Shown: positions 48,599-57,727 of the stretch, in pieces
Numbering within the stretch: the first letter of the stretch is position 1
How the letters are laid out: every line of letters starts with the position of its first letter
Assembly: GCF_004216905.1 (NCBI RefSeq)
Contig: NZ_SGXJ01000010.1
Coordinates: forward strand, 62,001 to 126,000
DNA length: 64,000 nt
Direction of reading: 5' to 3'
Source: Kribbella sp. VKM Ac-2569
GTDB lineage: Bacteria > Actinomycetota > Actinomycetes > Propionibacteriales > Kribbellaceae
The notes under the pieces: model-generated
Told to the model about the DNA's origin: nothing
What the model saw: the letters and a program-made list of their open reading frames with translations, nothing else
The model's database searches: none
Program-made: the position numbers and the translations under genes

Positions 48599-50062
48599 TC
48601 ATGGGCGTGGGCGGATGATTGCCATCCGGGTTGTCGTGAGCTCCTCGATCGCGAAGCGCGGGCCCTCGCGACCGGTACCGGAGTCCTTCACGCCGCCGTA
48701 CGGCATCACGTCGGACCGGAACCCGGGGACCTCGTTGATCACCACTCCCCCGACGTCGAGCCGATCGATCGCCGCGAACGCTGTCTCGAGTGAGGACGTG
48801 AAGACGCTCGCATGCAGCCCGTACCGCGTCTCGTTGACCGCACGGAGAGCGCTCTCGATATCCGGAACGGATCGCACCGCGATCACCGGTCCGAAGATCT
48901 CCTCGTCCCACGCCGACAGCCCGTCCGGTACGTCGGTCAGCACGATCGGCCCGAGTACGTCGCCAGGGGCCTCGTACGCGATCGATGCGCCGGCGTGGAC
49001 CGCATCGCCGACCCATTGCCGAACGCGATCGGTCGACGCCGGGTTGATCAGCGCGGACACCCGAGTCACCGGATCACGCGGATCGCCGACGACCACGCCA
49101 GGCATCCGCGCGCCGAGCTTCTCCAGCAACGCTTCCCGCACCGACTCGACGGCGATCACGCGCTGGACGGAGATGCAGGCCTGCCCGGACGCGTAGTACC
49201 CGCCGCGCACGATCGCGTCGGCGGCCGCGTCCAGGTCGGCGTCCGCGGCAACGACCAGCGCGGAGTTGGACCCCAGTTCGAGCAGCACCTTCGTCGGCGC
49301 CGCGTCGCGCGCGATGCGATGCCCGACGGCCGCGGATCCGGTGAAGGAGACGGCGCCGATCCGATCGTCGGTGGTGAGCGTGGCGCCCACGTCCGCTCCG
49401 CCCGTGATCAGCTGGAGAGCGCTCTCGGGTGCTCCCGCCTCGGCGATCGCGGACCGCATCAGGTGCGCGAGCCAGAGCGTGGCGAGCGGCGTCTGCGGCG
49501 CGGGCTTCACGATGATCGGGCAACCGGCCGCGAACGCCGGCGCGATCTTGTGCGCGGCGAGCAGCAACGGGTAGTTGAACCCGGTGATCCCGATGACCAC
49601 GCCGATCGGTTTGCGCACCCAGAAACCCTGCAGCCCTTCACCGCTCGGCAGCAGGTCGAGCGGCACGGTCTCACCGTGCAGCCGGGCAACTTCCTCGGCC
49701 GAGGTCTCCAGGGTGAGCAGTGTCCGATCGATCTCGACTCGGCAGTCGACCAGCGGTTTGCCGGTCTCGAGCACGAGCAGATTCACGAACGCGTCCCGCT
49801 CGGCGAGTACCGCGGAATGCACGCTCTGCAAGACGTTCCGGCGCACGTACGACGGCAGCCGGCCGACCGTTTCTCGCACGGAGAGCGCGTTCTCGAGCGC
49901 TGCCCGGGCGAGCTCGACGTCCCCGACCGGCGCGTCCGCCACGGTCGAACCGTCGTACGGGAAGATCACCGGTGCCGTGGTCGGTGTCTCGACCCAGGTC
50001 TCACCGATCGGCAGGCCGGCCGGCATCGTGATCGTCTCGCCGCCATCGAGCTGGATCTTCAC
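48599..50062 (-). CDS. NAD(P)-dependent aldehyde dehydrogenase
   Basis: A 487-aa aldehyde dehydrogenase. GITGFNYPLLLAAHKIAPAFAAG and SFTGSAAVGHRI (cofactor), LLELGSNSALVV (Glu general base) and YYASGQACISVQRV (catalytic Cys) are all present; EIFGPVIAV and PYGGVKDSGTGREGPRFAIEEL complete the family. It oxidises an aldehyde to an acid. The GTG start (50062) overlaps the stop of the ABC ATPase gene, tying catabolism to uptake in the operon. Confidence 0.93.
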   Translation of the reverse strand: MKIQLDGGETITMPAGLPIGETWVETPTTAPVIFPYDGSTVADAPVGDVELARAALENALSVRETVGRLPSYVRRNVLQSVHSAVLAERDAFVNLLVLETGKPLVDCRVEIDRTLLTLETSAEEVARLHGETVPLDLLPSGEGLQGFWVRKPIGVVIGITGFNYPLLLAAHKIAPAFAAGCPIIVKPAPQTPLATLWLAHLMRSAIAEAGAPESALQLITGGADVGATLTTDDRIGAVSFTGSAAVGHRIARDAAPTKVLLELGSNSALVVAADADLDAAADAIVRGGYYASGQACISVQRVIAVESVREALLEKLGARMPGVVVGDPRDPVTRVSALINPASTDRVRQWVGDAVHAGASIAYEAPGDVLGPIVLTDVPDGLSAWDEEIFGPVIAVRSVPDIESALRAVNETRYGLHASVFTSSLETAFAAIDRLDVGGVVINEVPGFRSDVMPYGGVKDSGTGREGPRFAIEELTTTRMAIIRPRP

Positions 50063-50928
50063 GCTGATTCCCCCTTCGCGAGTAGGTCGGCAGTAGTCGC
50101 ACCGGAGAGCGCCCTCTGAAGCGTCGGGATGGCCGAGACGAGTCGCTGCGTGTACGGATGCTGCGGGGCGGCGTACACGTCACCGGTGTAGCCCGTCTCG
50201 ACGATCTGGCCGGCGTTCATCACCGCCACGCGGTCGCAGACGTGCTTGACCACGGACAGGTCGTGCGAGACGAACACGAGCGTGAGGTTGAGTTCGTCGA
50301 CCAGCTCCGAGATCAGGTTGAGCACCTGAGCACGGACGGAAACGTCGAGAGCGCTCACCGGCTCGTCCGCGATCAGGATCCGCGGGCGCGGGGCGAGGGC
50401 GCGGGCGATGGAGATGCGCTGCCGCTGGCCGCCGGAGAACTGGTGCGGGTACCGGTCGCCGGCATCGGCGGAGAGACCGACGGCTTCGAGCAACTCGCGA
50501 ACGCGCTCTCCCGACGCCGGATGTCCTTGAACGACGAGCGGTTCGGCGATGATGTCGCGGACCCGCATCCGGGGGTCGAGCGAGCTCATCGGATCCTGGA
50601 ACACGAGCTGGAGGTTTTCGCGCAGCGACCGCAGCCGGCGTTCCGGGAGACGGGTGATGTCGGTGTCCTCGACGATCACGTGCCCGGAGGTGGCCCGGTC
50701 CAGCGCGGCGATAAGGCGCAGCAGTGTCGACTTGCCGCAGCCTGATTCGCCGACGATGCCGAAACGCTCGCCCTGCTTGACTTCCAGGCTCACTCCGCGA
50801 AGTGCGTGGACGACCGGGGCCGGCTGAAGCAGCGAGGTCCGCGGTCGCGGGTAGTCGCGCACGAGGTCGACCACCCGGATGGCGGTCGGCGTCTCGAGAT
50901 CGTGCACCGTCGGGATGTGCTCAGGCAT
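50059..50928 (-). CDS. Oligopeptide-type ABC transporter ATPase (second subunit)
   Basis: A 289-aa ATPase powering the importer. Walker A GIVGESGCGKSTLLRL, Q-loop LQLVFQDPMSSLDPRM, signature FSGGQRQRISIARALA, Walker B ILIADEPVSALD and H-loop VSHDLSVV are intact. The C-terminus ends PQHPYTQRLVSAIP, the OppF/DppF hallmark. Start 50928 overlaps the previous stop by 8 bp. Cytoplasmic, partner of the ATPase encoded just upstream. Confidence 0.93.
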   Translation of the reverse strand: MPEHIPTVHDLETPTAIRVVDLVRDYPRPRTSLLQPAPVVHALRGVSLEVKQGERFGIVGESGCGKSTLLRLIAALDRATSGHVIVEDTDITRLPERRLRSLRENLQLVFQDPMSSLDPRMRVRDIIAEPLVVQGHPASGERVRELLEAVGLSADAGDRYPHQFSGGQRQRISIARALAPRPRILIADEPVSALDVSVRAQVLNLISELVDELNLTLVFVSHDLSVVKHVCDRVAVMNAGQIVETGYTGDVYAAPQHPYTQRLVSAIPTLQRALSGATTADLLAKGESA

Positions 50929-51874
50929 TAGTGACCCCCGCCGGGTGGTGGCACGCAAAGCCCTCAGTCTCAGAGCCGGTCCACTCCGGTGTCTCTTCGC
51001 AGAGAGCGGTTGCGTGCGCGCATCGGGTCCGGAAGACGCAGCCAGACGGGAACCGTCCGGCTGGCGGCACATTGCCCGGGATCGTGGTCAACCGACGCGA
51101 TGTGGTCTCGAGATCTGACGCCGCGAGCAGTCCTTCGGTGTAGCGGTGACGGGGTCGCGTGAACACCTCGTTGACCGGGCCTGCCTCGACCACGCGTCCG
51201 CCGTACATGACGAGGACTCGTTCGCAGACGGTGGCGACGACGGCGAGGTCGTGCGTGATGAAGAGCAGCGCGGAGGAGCGGTCCACGACGCCACGAACGA
51301 TCAGGTCGAGTACGAGCGCCTGGACCGTGACATCGAGCGCGGTGGTTGGCTCGTCGCAGATCAGTAGTGCCGGATCGTTGGCGAGGGCAAGCGCCAGGAC
51401 GACTCGTTGCCGTTGACCACCTGACAGCTGGTGCGGATAGGCGCGAAGGGTCTCGGCCGGGAGCTGCACGCGTTCGAGCAGGTCAGCCGCCGCGGTTCGG
51501 GCCGCGGGTTTCGCGAGGGTCTTGTGGATGAGCATCGACTCGGCGATCTGGTCGCCGATCCGCATGGTCGGGTTCAGCGCGGTCATCGGTTCCTGGAAGA
51601 CCATCGCGATGTCGCGGCCGCGGACGCGGGACATCCGCCGTTCGTTTGCGCCAACCATTTCGTGATCGACACCGTCGAGGCGCACCGACCCGCCGGCCCG
51701 GACATCCTCGGGCAACAACCCGAGAATGCTCAGCGCGGTCAGTGACTTGCCTGATCCCGATTCTCCGATCAGCCCGACCCGCTCTCCCGCGCCGACCGTC
51801 AGGTCGACGTCGGACACGAGCGCCGTGTCCCGGACGGTCACGGACAACCCGCGCACAGTGAGAACGTCGTTCAT
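50921..51874 (-). CDS. Oligopeptide-type ABC transporter ATPase (first subunit)
   Basis: A 317-aa ATPase. Walker A GLIGESGSGKSLTALS, Q-loop AMVFQEPMTALNPTM, signature LSGGQRQRVVLALALA, Walker B LLICDEPTTALD, H-loop ITHDLAVV, then the OppD-type C-terminal extension with the Cys cluster (GCVFRTRCAHATALCEETPEW). In DppD/OppF relatives such Cys bind an iron-sulfur cluster or metal. The ATG at 51874 overlaps the permease stop. Confidence 0.93.
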   Translation of the reverse strand: MNDVLTVRGLSVTVRDTALVSDVDLTVGAGERVGLIGESGSGKSLTALSILGLLPEDVRAGGSVRLDGVDHEMVGANERRMSRVRGRDIAMVFQEPMTALNPTMRIGDQIAESMLIHKTLAKPAARTAAADLLERVQLPAETLRAYPHQLSGGQRQRVVLALALANDPALLICDEPTTALDVTVQALVLDLIVRGVVDRSSALLFITHDLAVVATVCERVLVMYGGRVVEAGPVNEVFTRPRHRYTEGLLAASDLETTSRRLTTIPGNVPPAGRFPSGCVFRTRCAHATALCEETPEWTGSETEGFACHHPAGVTNA

Positions 51875-52689
51875 CGACGATCCTCCAGTTTCGGATCGAA
51901 GCGGTCCCGCAGGCCGTCGCCGAGCAGGTTGAAGCCGAGGACGGCGATCGCGATCGCGATCCCGGGGAAGATCGCCAGCCGCGGTGCGCTGAACAGGAAC
52001 TCCTGGCTCTCCTGCAGCATCCGGCCCCAGGACGGTGTCGGCGGCGGCGTTCCGTACCCGAGGAACGACAACGCCGCCTCGGCCAGCACCGCGATCGCGA
52101 AGGACACCGAGGCCTGAACCGTGATCAGGCTGGTCACGTTCGGCAGCACGTGCCGGAGAGCGATCGGAAACGGTTGCCGGCCGGCCGCGCGCGCCGCGAG
52201 AACGTACTCCGTCCGCATCACCTGCAGCGCCCCGCTCCGGATCACCCGCGCGAAACTCGGCACCGAGGCGATGCCGATGGCAACCATCGCGGTCAGGGTG
52301 CTGGCCCCGAAGACCGCTCCGAACATGATCGCCAGCAGCAACGCCGGGAACGCGAGCAACAGGTCGTTGGCCCGCATGATCACCTCGCTCGGCCACCGCC
52401 GTACCATCGCCGCCAGGATTCCCAGCGGTACGCCGATGACCGCGGCAACACCGACCGCGACGACGCCGACGAACAGTGTCGTCCGCGAGCCGACCATGAT
52501 CTGGCTGAGCACGTCCCGGCCGAACTTGTCGGTCCCGAGCCAGTGCGACCACGACGGTTCCAGCAACCGCGAGGCGGGACTCACCAGCGTCGCGTCGTAC
52601 GGCGTCCAGACGAACGACACCAGCGCCATCAATACGATCACCGCGACGATCACGCCGCCGGCGATCAGACTCGGGTTCAGCCGCTTCAT
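51871..52689 (-). CDS. Oligopeptide-type ABC permease (DppC-like)
   Basis: A 272-aa permease with an N-terminal helix, WLGTDKFGRDVLSQIMVGSRTTLFVG (the family motif), five further helices and the EAA loop RAAGRQPFPIALRHVLPN that docks on the ATPases. Start and stop both overlap neighbours by 4 nt. It forms the membrane pore with the protein encoded just upstream. Confidence 0.93.
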   Translation of the reverse strand: MKRLNPSLIAGGVIVAVIVLMALVSFVWTPYDATLVSPASRLLEPSWSHWLGTDKFGRDVLSQIMVGSRTTLFVGVVAVGVAAVIGVPLGILAAMVRRWPSEVIMRANDLLLAFPALLLAIMFGAVFGASTLTAMVAIGIASVPSFARVIRSGALQVMRTEYVLAARAAGRQPFPIALRHVLPNVTSLITVQASVSFAIAVLAEAALSFLGYGTPPPTPSWGRMLQESQEFLFSAPRLAIFPGIAIAIAVLGFNLLGDGLRDRFDPKLEDRR

Positions 52690-53633
52690 GATGCCGTCCT
52701 GAGTCGAGGATCGAGGGCGACGTACAGCAGGTCGACGACGAAGTTGACGAGGAGTACGGCGATCACGAGGACCATCACCACGTCCTGGACGAGCAACAGA
52801 TCCCGGTTCGAGACGCCGTCGAGCAGCAAGCTCCCGAGGCCCGGGATCACGAACACCCGCTCGACGACCACTGCACCGATCAACAACGTGGCGAGTTGCA
52901 GGCCGAGCACAGTCACCACCGGTACGGCGGCGTTACGGAGACCGTGCCGCCACAGCGCCTGGAACGGCCGCAAACCCTTCGCCCGCGCGGTTCGGAGATA
53001 GTCCTCGCGCAACACCTCCAGCACCGCGCTGCGGACGTAGCGGGTGAGGACGGCGCCCTGGACCAGCCCGAGTGACAGCGCCGGCAGGATCAGCTGCTTG
53101 AGAAACATCGCCGGATCCTGCGCCGGCGGCGTCCAGCCGTTCGCCGGCAACCAGCCGAGCCGCACCGCGAACACCACGATCAGCAGGATCCCGGCCAGGA
53201 ACGCCGGGACCGCGACGCCCACCTGAGAGAACGCAGAGAGCGCTAACCCGGAGATCTTGCGATGCCGCGCCGCCATCACCGTCCCGGCCGGCGCAGCGAC
53301 CACCAGGGCGATGATCATGCCCGCGACGACCAGCCACAAAGTGACCTGCAGCCGGTCGAACACCTGCGGACCGATCGCCACCTTCGACACGTACGACGTA
53401 CCGAGGTCACCATGCAGCAGCCCGCCCAGCCAGTCGAAGTACTGCGTCGGCAGCGGGCGGTCGAGGCCGAACTGCCGACGCAGTTCGGCCACTGCCTCGT
53501 CGGACGCGTTCACCCCGAGCGCGACCCGGGCGGGATCGCCGGGCAGCACCGCCATGAACGCGAAGACCAGCACCGAGCTCACCGCAAGACTGACCAAGAA
53601 CACGCCGGTGCGCTCGATCAGGCGAAGAATCAT
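52686..53633 (-). CDS. Oligopeptide-type ABC permease (DppB-like)
   Basis: A 315-aa permease. The N-terminus ERTGVFLVSLAVSSVLVFAFMAVLPGDPA is typical of DppB, followed by QYFDWLGGLLHGDLGTSY and five more helices; the EAA loop is RTARAKGLRPFQALWRHGLRNA. Overlaps the solute-binding gene upstream and the DppC-like gene downstream by 4 nt each. Confidence 0.93.
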   Translation of the reverse strand: MILRLIERTGVFLVSLAVSSVLVFAFMAVLPGDPARVALGVNASDEAVAELRRQFGLDRPLPTQYFDWLGGLLHGDLGTSYVSKVAIGPQVFDRLQVTLWLVVAGMIIALVVAAPAGTVMAARHRKISGLALSAFSQVGVAVPAFLAGILLIVVFAVRLGWLPANGWTPPAQDPAMFLKQLILPALSLGLVQGAVLTRYVRSAVLEVLREDYLRTARAKGLRPFQALWRHGLRNAAVPVVTVLGLQLATLLIGAVVVERVFVIPGLGSLLLDGVSNRDLLLVQDVVMVLVIAVLLVNFVVDLLYVALDPRLRTAS

Positions 53634-55141
53634 CGGGCGAGCTTGGAGAGATCGAAGTTCTCGGTGATCGCGTTCGTCGGCAGCCCCTTGACGCTCTTGT
53701 CGGCGACCATCAGGTTCGGCAGCAGGAACAACCAGTCCCCCGCGGCCTGCTCGGACAGCCGGCGCGCCGCCTTCTTCATGTTGTCGACCTGCGCAGCCTC
53801 GTCACCGGAGTCCGCCGCAGCCAGGTAGCCCTGCAGCGTCGGGTCGTCGTACCGCGTGTAGTACTTCGCGTTGAACACGGCACCCAGGTCGCGCGGCTCG
53901 ACGTGCGCGATGATCGACATGTCGTAGTCGGCGTTCTTGAACACCGTCGTCAGCCACGCCGCCGGGAACTCGAGCTGGTCGATCGCCACCTTCAGACCGG
54001 CCTGCTCCAGCTGGCTCTTCACCACCTGGCCGCAGGACGTTGCGTACGGCAACGTCGGGAGCCGGAGCCGGAGCGTCTTGCCGGCCGCACCGGAGGCCTG
54101 CAGCAACGATTTCGCCTTGGCCAGGTCGTACGGCGCGACTCCGGTCAGGTCCTCGTACCACGGGTCGGTCGGCGGGACCATGCTGCCGATCAGCTTGCCG
54201 CGTCCGGCCCAACAGGTGTCCAGCAACGCCTTGTGGTCGATCGCCATCCGGATCCCCTGCCGGGTCCGGACGTCCTTGAACAGCGGCAGCGAGTTGTTGA
54301 AGGAGAGCAGTACTTCGCCGTTCGTGGTGCCCTCGATCACCTGGTACTTGTCGTTGCTGGTGAACTGACTGAGAGCCTCCGGCGCCTGCACCGTGCCGAT
54401 CACGTTGATCGTGCCGGTGAGCAGCGCGTTGTTCAGCGCGGTTGCATCCTTGAAGTACTTCAGCGTGATCTGCTGGAAGTACGGCTTGCTGCCCCAGTAG
54501 CTGTCGTTGCGGACCATGACGATCGAGTCGCCGCGGTTCCACTTCGAGAACTTGAACGGGCCGGAGCCGACCGGAGCGGTCGCGAGCGCGCTGACACCGC
54601 TCTCCGAGAACATCGCGCCGATCCGGGTGGTCATCCGGAACAGCCAGTCGTTGCTCGGCTTCGCCAGCGTGACCTGCAACTGGGTCGGCGACAGCGCCTT
54701 GGCCTGGGAGACCACGTCCATCGCGGCCTTCAGCGACGTCGTCCACGCCGTCTTCACCCGGTTGATGCTGAACACTGCGTCGTTCGCGGTGAACTGCTTG
54801 TCATTCGTGAACTTCGCGTTGTCGACCAGGTCGAAGGTGTACGTCTTGCGGTCCGGCGAGACCGTCCACGACTTCGCCAGCGACGGCACGATCTTGCCGG
54901 AGTCGTCCTGCTTGACCAGCGTCTCGTACACGTTCCCGAGCAGCACCTGCGGGATCGCGGCGCCGTCGGTGGTGGTGAAGTCCAGGCTGGCCGGCTCCGC
55001 GACCAGACCGATCGACAGGTTCTGGTCACCTCCCGGTGAGCTGCCGGACGACGTACCGGATCCGGCCGAGCAGGCCGTCACGGCCAGCAGCGCGGCGGAC
55101 GCGAGGAATGCGACCGCTCGAGTGGAAAACGACGGCTTCAC
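53630..55141 (-). CDS. Family 5 ABC substrate-binding lipoprotein
   Basis: A 503-aa binding protein, first gene of the operon. The signal MKPSFSTRAVAFLASAALLAVTAC lipidates the Cys at about residue 24. SBP_bac_5 landmarks: DGAAIPQVLLGNVYETLVKQDDSGKIVPSLAKSWTVSPD, TYTFDLVDNAKFTNDKQFTANDAVFSINRVK, and TRQGIRMAIDHKALLD. Family 5 ligands are peptides, nickel, opines or glycosides; the downstream amidase suggests an amide or short peptide. ATG 55141 overlaps nothing upstream; the GntR operator is 22 bp before it. Confidence 0.92.
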   Translation of the reverse strand: MKPSFSTRAVAFLASAALLAVTACSAGSGTSSGSSPGGDQNLSIGLVAEPASLDFTTTDGAAIPQVLLGNVYETLVKQDDSGKIVPSLAKSWTVSPDRKTYTFDLVDNAKFTNDKQFTANDAVFSINRVKTAWTTSLKAAMDVVSQAKALSPTQLQVTLAKPSNDWLFRMTTRIGAMFSESGVSALATAPVGSGPFKFSKWNRGDSIVMVRNDSYWGSKPYFQQITLKYFKDATALNNALLTGTINVIGTVQAPEALSQFTSNDKYQVIEGTTNGEVLLSFNNSLPLFKDVRTRQGIRMAIDHKALLDTCWAGRGKLIGSMVPPTDPWYEDLTGVAPYDLAKAKSLLQASGAAGKTLRLRLPTLPYATSCGQVVKSQLEQAGLKVAIDQLEFPAAWLTTVFKNADYDMSIIAHVEPRDLGAVFNAKYYTRYDDPTLQGYLAAADSGDEAAQVDNMKKAARRLSEQAAGDWLFLLPNLMVADKSVKGLPTNAITENFDLSKLAR

Positions 55142-55162
55142 GTCTACTCCTCCAGTGCGCCG

Positions 55163-55177
55163 ACTGGTCTGACCAGT
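55163..55177. promoter_or_regulatory. GntR operator ACTGGT-CTG-ACCAGT
   Basis: A perfect 6-bp dyad with a 3-bp spacer fitting the GntR/FadR T-N-G-T-N3-A-C-N-A form. It sits between the transport operon and the divergent GntR gene, 22 bp before the former. It overlaps or neighbours both promoters. Confidence 0.75.
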
Positions 55178-55179
55178 GG

Positions 55180-55204
55180 ACTAGGTCTCAATGGGCCACT
55201 AGGT
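55180..55204. repeat. Direct repeat ACTAGGT, 18-bp period
   Basis: ACTAGGT occurs at 55180-55186 and 55198-55204, in the same divergent region next to the GntR operator. The near two-turn spacing suggests a second regulator or promoter elements. Confidence 0.3.
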
Positions 55205-55249
55205 TTGTCCCCTGCTCAGGTGCCTGTCAAGCGAATGGGGGTGTACCGG

Positions 55250-56008
55250 ATGACAAAGGGTCCGCAGTTCGAGCCGGTACAGCCCGTGCGCGCCTACCAG
55301 CGGATCGTCGAGCAGGTCGAGGACGCGCTCGCCCGCGGCGACCTGGCACCGGGCCAGCGGCTGCCGAGCGAGCGTGAACTGGTCGCCCAGTTCGCGGTCA
55401 GCCGGTCGACCGTTCGCGAGGCTCTGCGCGTGCTGGAGAGCAACGGTGTGGTCCGCTCCCGGCCCGGCGATCCGAACGGCCCGGAGATCCTGCCGTTCTC
55501 CTCGTTCGCGCTGCGCAAGCAGATGACGAGGCTGGCCCGGGTCGACGAGCTGACCCTGAGTGAGCTGATCGGGTTCCGGATGATCATGGACGGCGCCGCG
55601 ATCCAGGTCGCGTCCCGGCTGCGGACCCCGGAGGAGCTGGACGACCTGGAGGCGACCCTGGTCGCGATGCGGGACGCGATCGACGTCGACTTCGCCGCGT
55701 TCAGCGAGGCAGATCTGGCGTTCCACGAGCTGATCGCGCGGATCAGCCGGAACTCGCTGATCCAGACCTGCAACGAGGTCGTCCGCGGCGTCGTACTCGG
55801 ACTGATCGCCGACAAGATCGCGCACGCCCCCAACAGCCGCGCCCTGATGCTCGAGTCGCTGCACCACCACGCCGAGGTGGTCGACGCGATCCGCGCCGGC
55901 GACGGCCACGCCGCGGCCCGGATCGCCCGGCAGAACATGTTCGACTACTACGCCGGGTATGTGCCCGACTCCGAGCAGGAAACGTTGCGTGCACTCATAG
56001 ATGACTGA
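55250..56008 (+). CDS. FadR-subfamily GntR transcriptional regulator
   Basis: A 252-aa regulator. The GntR winged helix covers residues about 10-80 (RAYQRIVEQVEDALARGDLAPGQRLPSERELVAQFAVSRSTVREALRVLESNGVV) and the FCD effector domain about 100-240, with metal-binding His/Asp in FHELIAR, LHHHAEVVDAIRAGD. It likely represses the divergent transport/amidase operon until its acid ligand appears. ATG 55250 is chosen because GGGGGTG precedes it at good spacing; TTG and ATG codons further upstream are less likely. Confidence 0.93.
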   Translation: MTKGPQFEPVQPVRAYQRIVEQVEDALARGDLAPGQRLPSERELVAQFAVSRSTVREALRVLESNGVVRSRPGDPNGPEILPFSSFALRKQMTRLARVDELTLSELIGFRMIMDGAAIQVASRLRTPEELDDLEATLVAMRDAIDVDFAAFSEADLAFHELIARISRNSLIQTCNEVVRGVVLGLIADKIAHAPNSRALMLESLHHHAEVVDAIRAGDGHAAARIARQNMFDYYAGYVPDSEQETLRALIDD

Positions 56009-56061
56009 CTGGTTCACGTGGCATTCTGGCGGGATCGGTTCACTGCTGTGGGGGGCACCGC

Positions 56062-57711
56062 GTGAGCAAACCTGCGATTCTCACGGTCGACGACGACCCT
56101 ATGGTCTCGGCGGCCATCTCCCGTGATCTGCGGCGCCGGTACGGCGACAACTACCTGGTCGTCCGCGCGACCTCGGGCGACCAAGCGCTCGCCGCGCTGA
56201 CCAAACTCGCGCTGCGCAATCAGCCGATCGCATTGATCGCGACCGACCAGCGCATGCCCGGCATGACCGGCATCGAACTGCTCGAACGAGCCCGCGAGCA
56301 CGCCCCGAGCGCGAAGTACCTGCTGCTCACGGCGTACGCCGACACGGACGTGGCGATCCGCGCGATCAACGAGATCGGCCTCGACTACTACCTGCTGAAG
56401 CCCTGGGATCCGCCCGAGGACCAGCTCTTCCCGGTCGTCGACGACCTGCTCGGCGACTGGCAGCAGGCCAACCCCGAGCACACCTCCGACGTCCGTGTCG
56501 TCGGCAACCGCTGGTCGGACCGCGCGCACGACATCAAGACGTTCCTGGCCCGCAACCACGTCCCGTACCGCTGGTACGACGTCGAGCGCGACACCGAAGG
56601 CCGGCGCCTCAAGGACCTCGCAGACGCAGCCGACCACGAACTCCCGTTGGTCCTGATCCCGGAAGGCGACACGCTCCGCTCCCCCACGGCCCGCGACCTC
56701 GCCTCGGCCCTCGGTCTGCGGACCCGCGCCGAGCAACCGCTGTACGACGTCTGCATCGTCGGCGGCGGACCGGCCGGACTTGCCGCCGGTGTCTACGCCG
56801 CGTCCGAGGGCCTCAGCACGGTGATCGTCGAACGCGAGGCACCCGGCGGACAGGCCGGCCTCAGCGCCGCGATCGAGAACTACCTCGGTTTCCCGCGCGG
56901 CCTCACTGGCTCCGACCTCGCCCAGCGCGCCGTCGCTCAGGCGTCCCGCTTCGGCGCGGAGATGGTGCTCGCGCGCTCGGTCGTCGGCCTCGAGTCCCGC
57001 GGCCCCGTGCACGCCGTACTGCTCGAAGAATCCGGTGAGATCGAGGCCCGTGCGCTGATCGTCGCGACCGGCGTCTCGTACCGCAGCCTCGACGTCGACG
57101 GCCTCGGCGACCTCACCGGCCGCGGCGTGTACTACGGCGCGACGGCGAGCGAGGCCAGGCAGGTCCAGGACGACGAGGTGTACGTCGTCGGCGCGGCCAA
57201 CTCGGCCGGACAGGCAGCGCTCAACCTGGCCCGCTACGCCAAGCGCGTCGTCCTCGTGGTCCGCGGCGACACGCTCGAGAGCTCGATGTCGCGGTACCTC
57301 ATCGACAAGATCAGCGAGGCCGCGAACATCGAGGTACGGTGCCGGACCGAGGTGGTCGGCTGCCGCGGCGAGGGTCATCTCGAGGCCCTGACGTTCGCCG
57401 ATCGCGCCTCCGGCCGGGCCGAGGAGGTGCTCGCCAGCTGGTTGTTCATCTTCGTCGGCGCGATCCCGCGGACCGATTGGCTCGGCGATTCCGTCGTACG
57501 CGACAGCAAGGGGTTCGTCGTGACGGGGCCGGATCTGATCGCGCAGAACCGGTGGTCGCTGACCAGGCCGCCGTACGCGCTGGAGACCAGCGTGCCGGGG
57601 GTGTTCGCGGCCGGCGACGTACGGCTCGACTCGATGAAACGCGTGGCGTCCGCGGTCGGCGAAGGCGCCATGTCGATCTATCTCGTCCACCGCTACCTTG
57701 CGACCGTCTGA
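56062..57711 (+). CDS. Receiver domain fused to thioredoxin-reductase-like flavoprotein
   Basis: A 549-aa fusion. Residues 1-130 form a receiver (LTVDDDPMVSAA, IATDQRMPGMTG with the phospho-Asp near 62, LLLTAYAD, YLLKPW). Residues about 140-225 resemble a glutaredoxin fold (VRVVGNRWSDRAHDIKTFLARNHVPYRWYDVERD), but Ser replaces the usual Cys. Residues about 235-549 are the FAD/NADPH oxidoreductase: CIVGGGPAGLAAGVYAASEGL, YVVGAANSAGQAALNLAR, VPGVFAAGDVRLDSMKRVASAVGEG. The redox CxxC of true thioredoxin reductases is absent. GTG start. Followed 16 bp later by a cyclic-nucleotide-binding kinase, its likely partner. Confidence 0.85.
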   Translation: MSKPAILTVDDDPMVSAAISRDLRRRYGDNYLVVRATSGDQALAALTKLALRNQPIALIATDQRMPGMTGIELLERAREHAPSAKYLLLTAYADTDVAIRAINEIGLDYYLLKPWDPPEDQLFPVVDDLLGDWQQANPEHTSDVRVVGNRWSDRAHDIKTFLARNHVPYRWYDVERDTEGRRLKDLADAADHELPLVLIPEGDTLRSPTARDLASALGLRTRAEQPLYDVCIVGGGPAGLAAGVYAASEGLSTVIVEREAPGGQAGLSAAIENYLGFPRGLTGSDLAQRAVAQASRFGAEMVLARSVVGLESRGPVHAVLLEESGEIEARALIVATGVSYRSLDVDGLGDLTGRGVYYGATASEARQVQDDEVYVVGAANSAGQAALNLARYAKRVVLVVRGDTLESSMSRYLIDKISEAANIEVRCRTEVVGCRGEGHLEALTFADRASGRAEEVLASWLFIFVGAIPRTDWLGDSVVRDSKGFVVTGPDLIAQNRWSLTRPPYALETSVPGVFAAGDVRLDSMKRVASAVGEGAMSIYLVHRYLATV

Positions 57712-57727
57712 TGACTGGGACCTTCTG

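Noticed and set aside
46022..48793. Very long plus-strand open frame over the sigma-like, amidase and SDR genes
   Set aside because: It is the antisense of clearly conserved minus-strand genes; high GC makes such frames common, and its protein is Arg-rich without family motifs.
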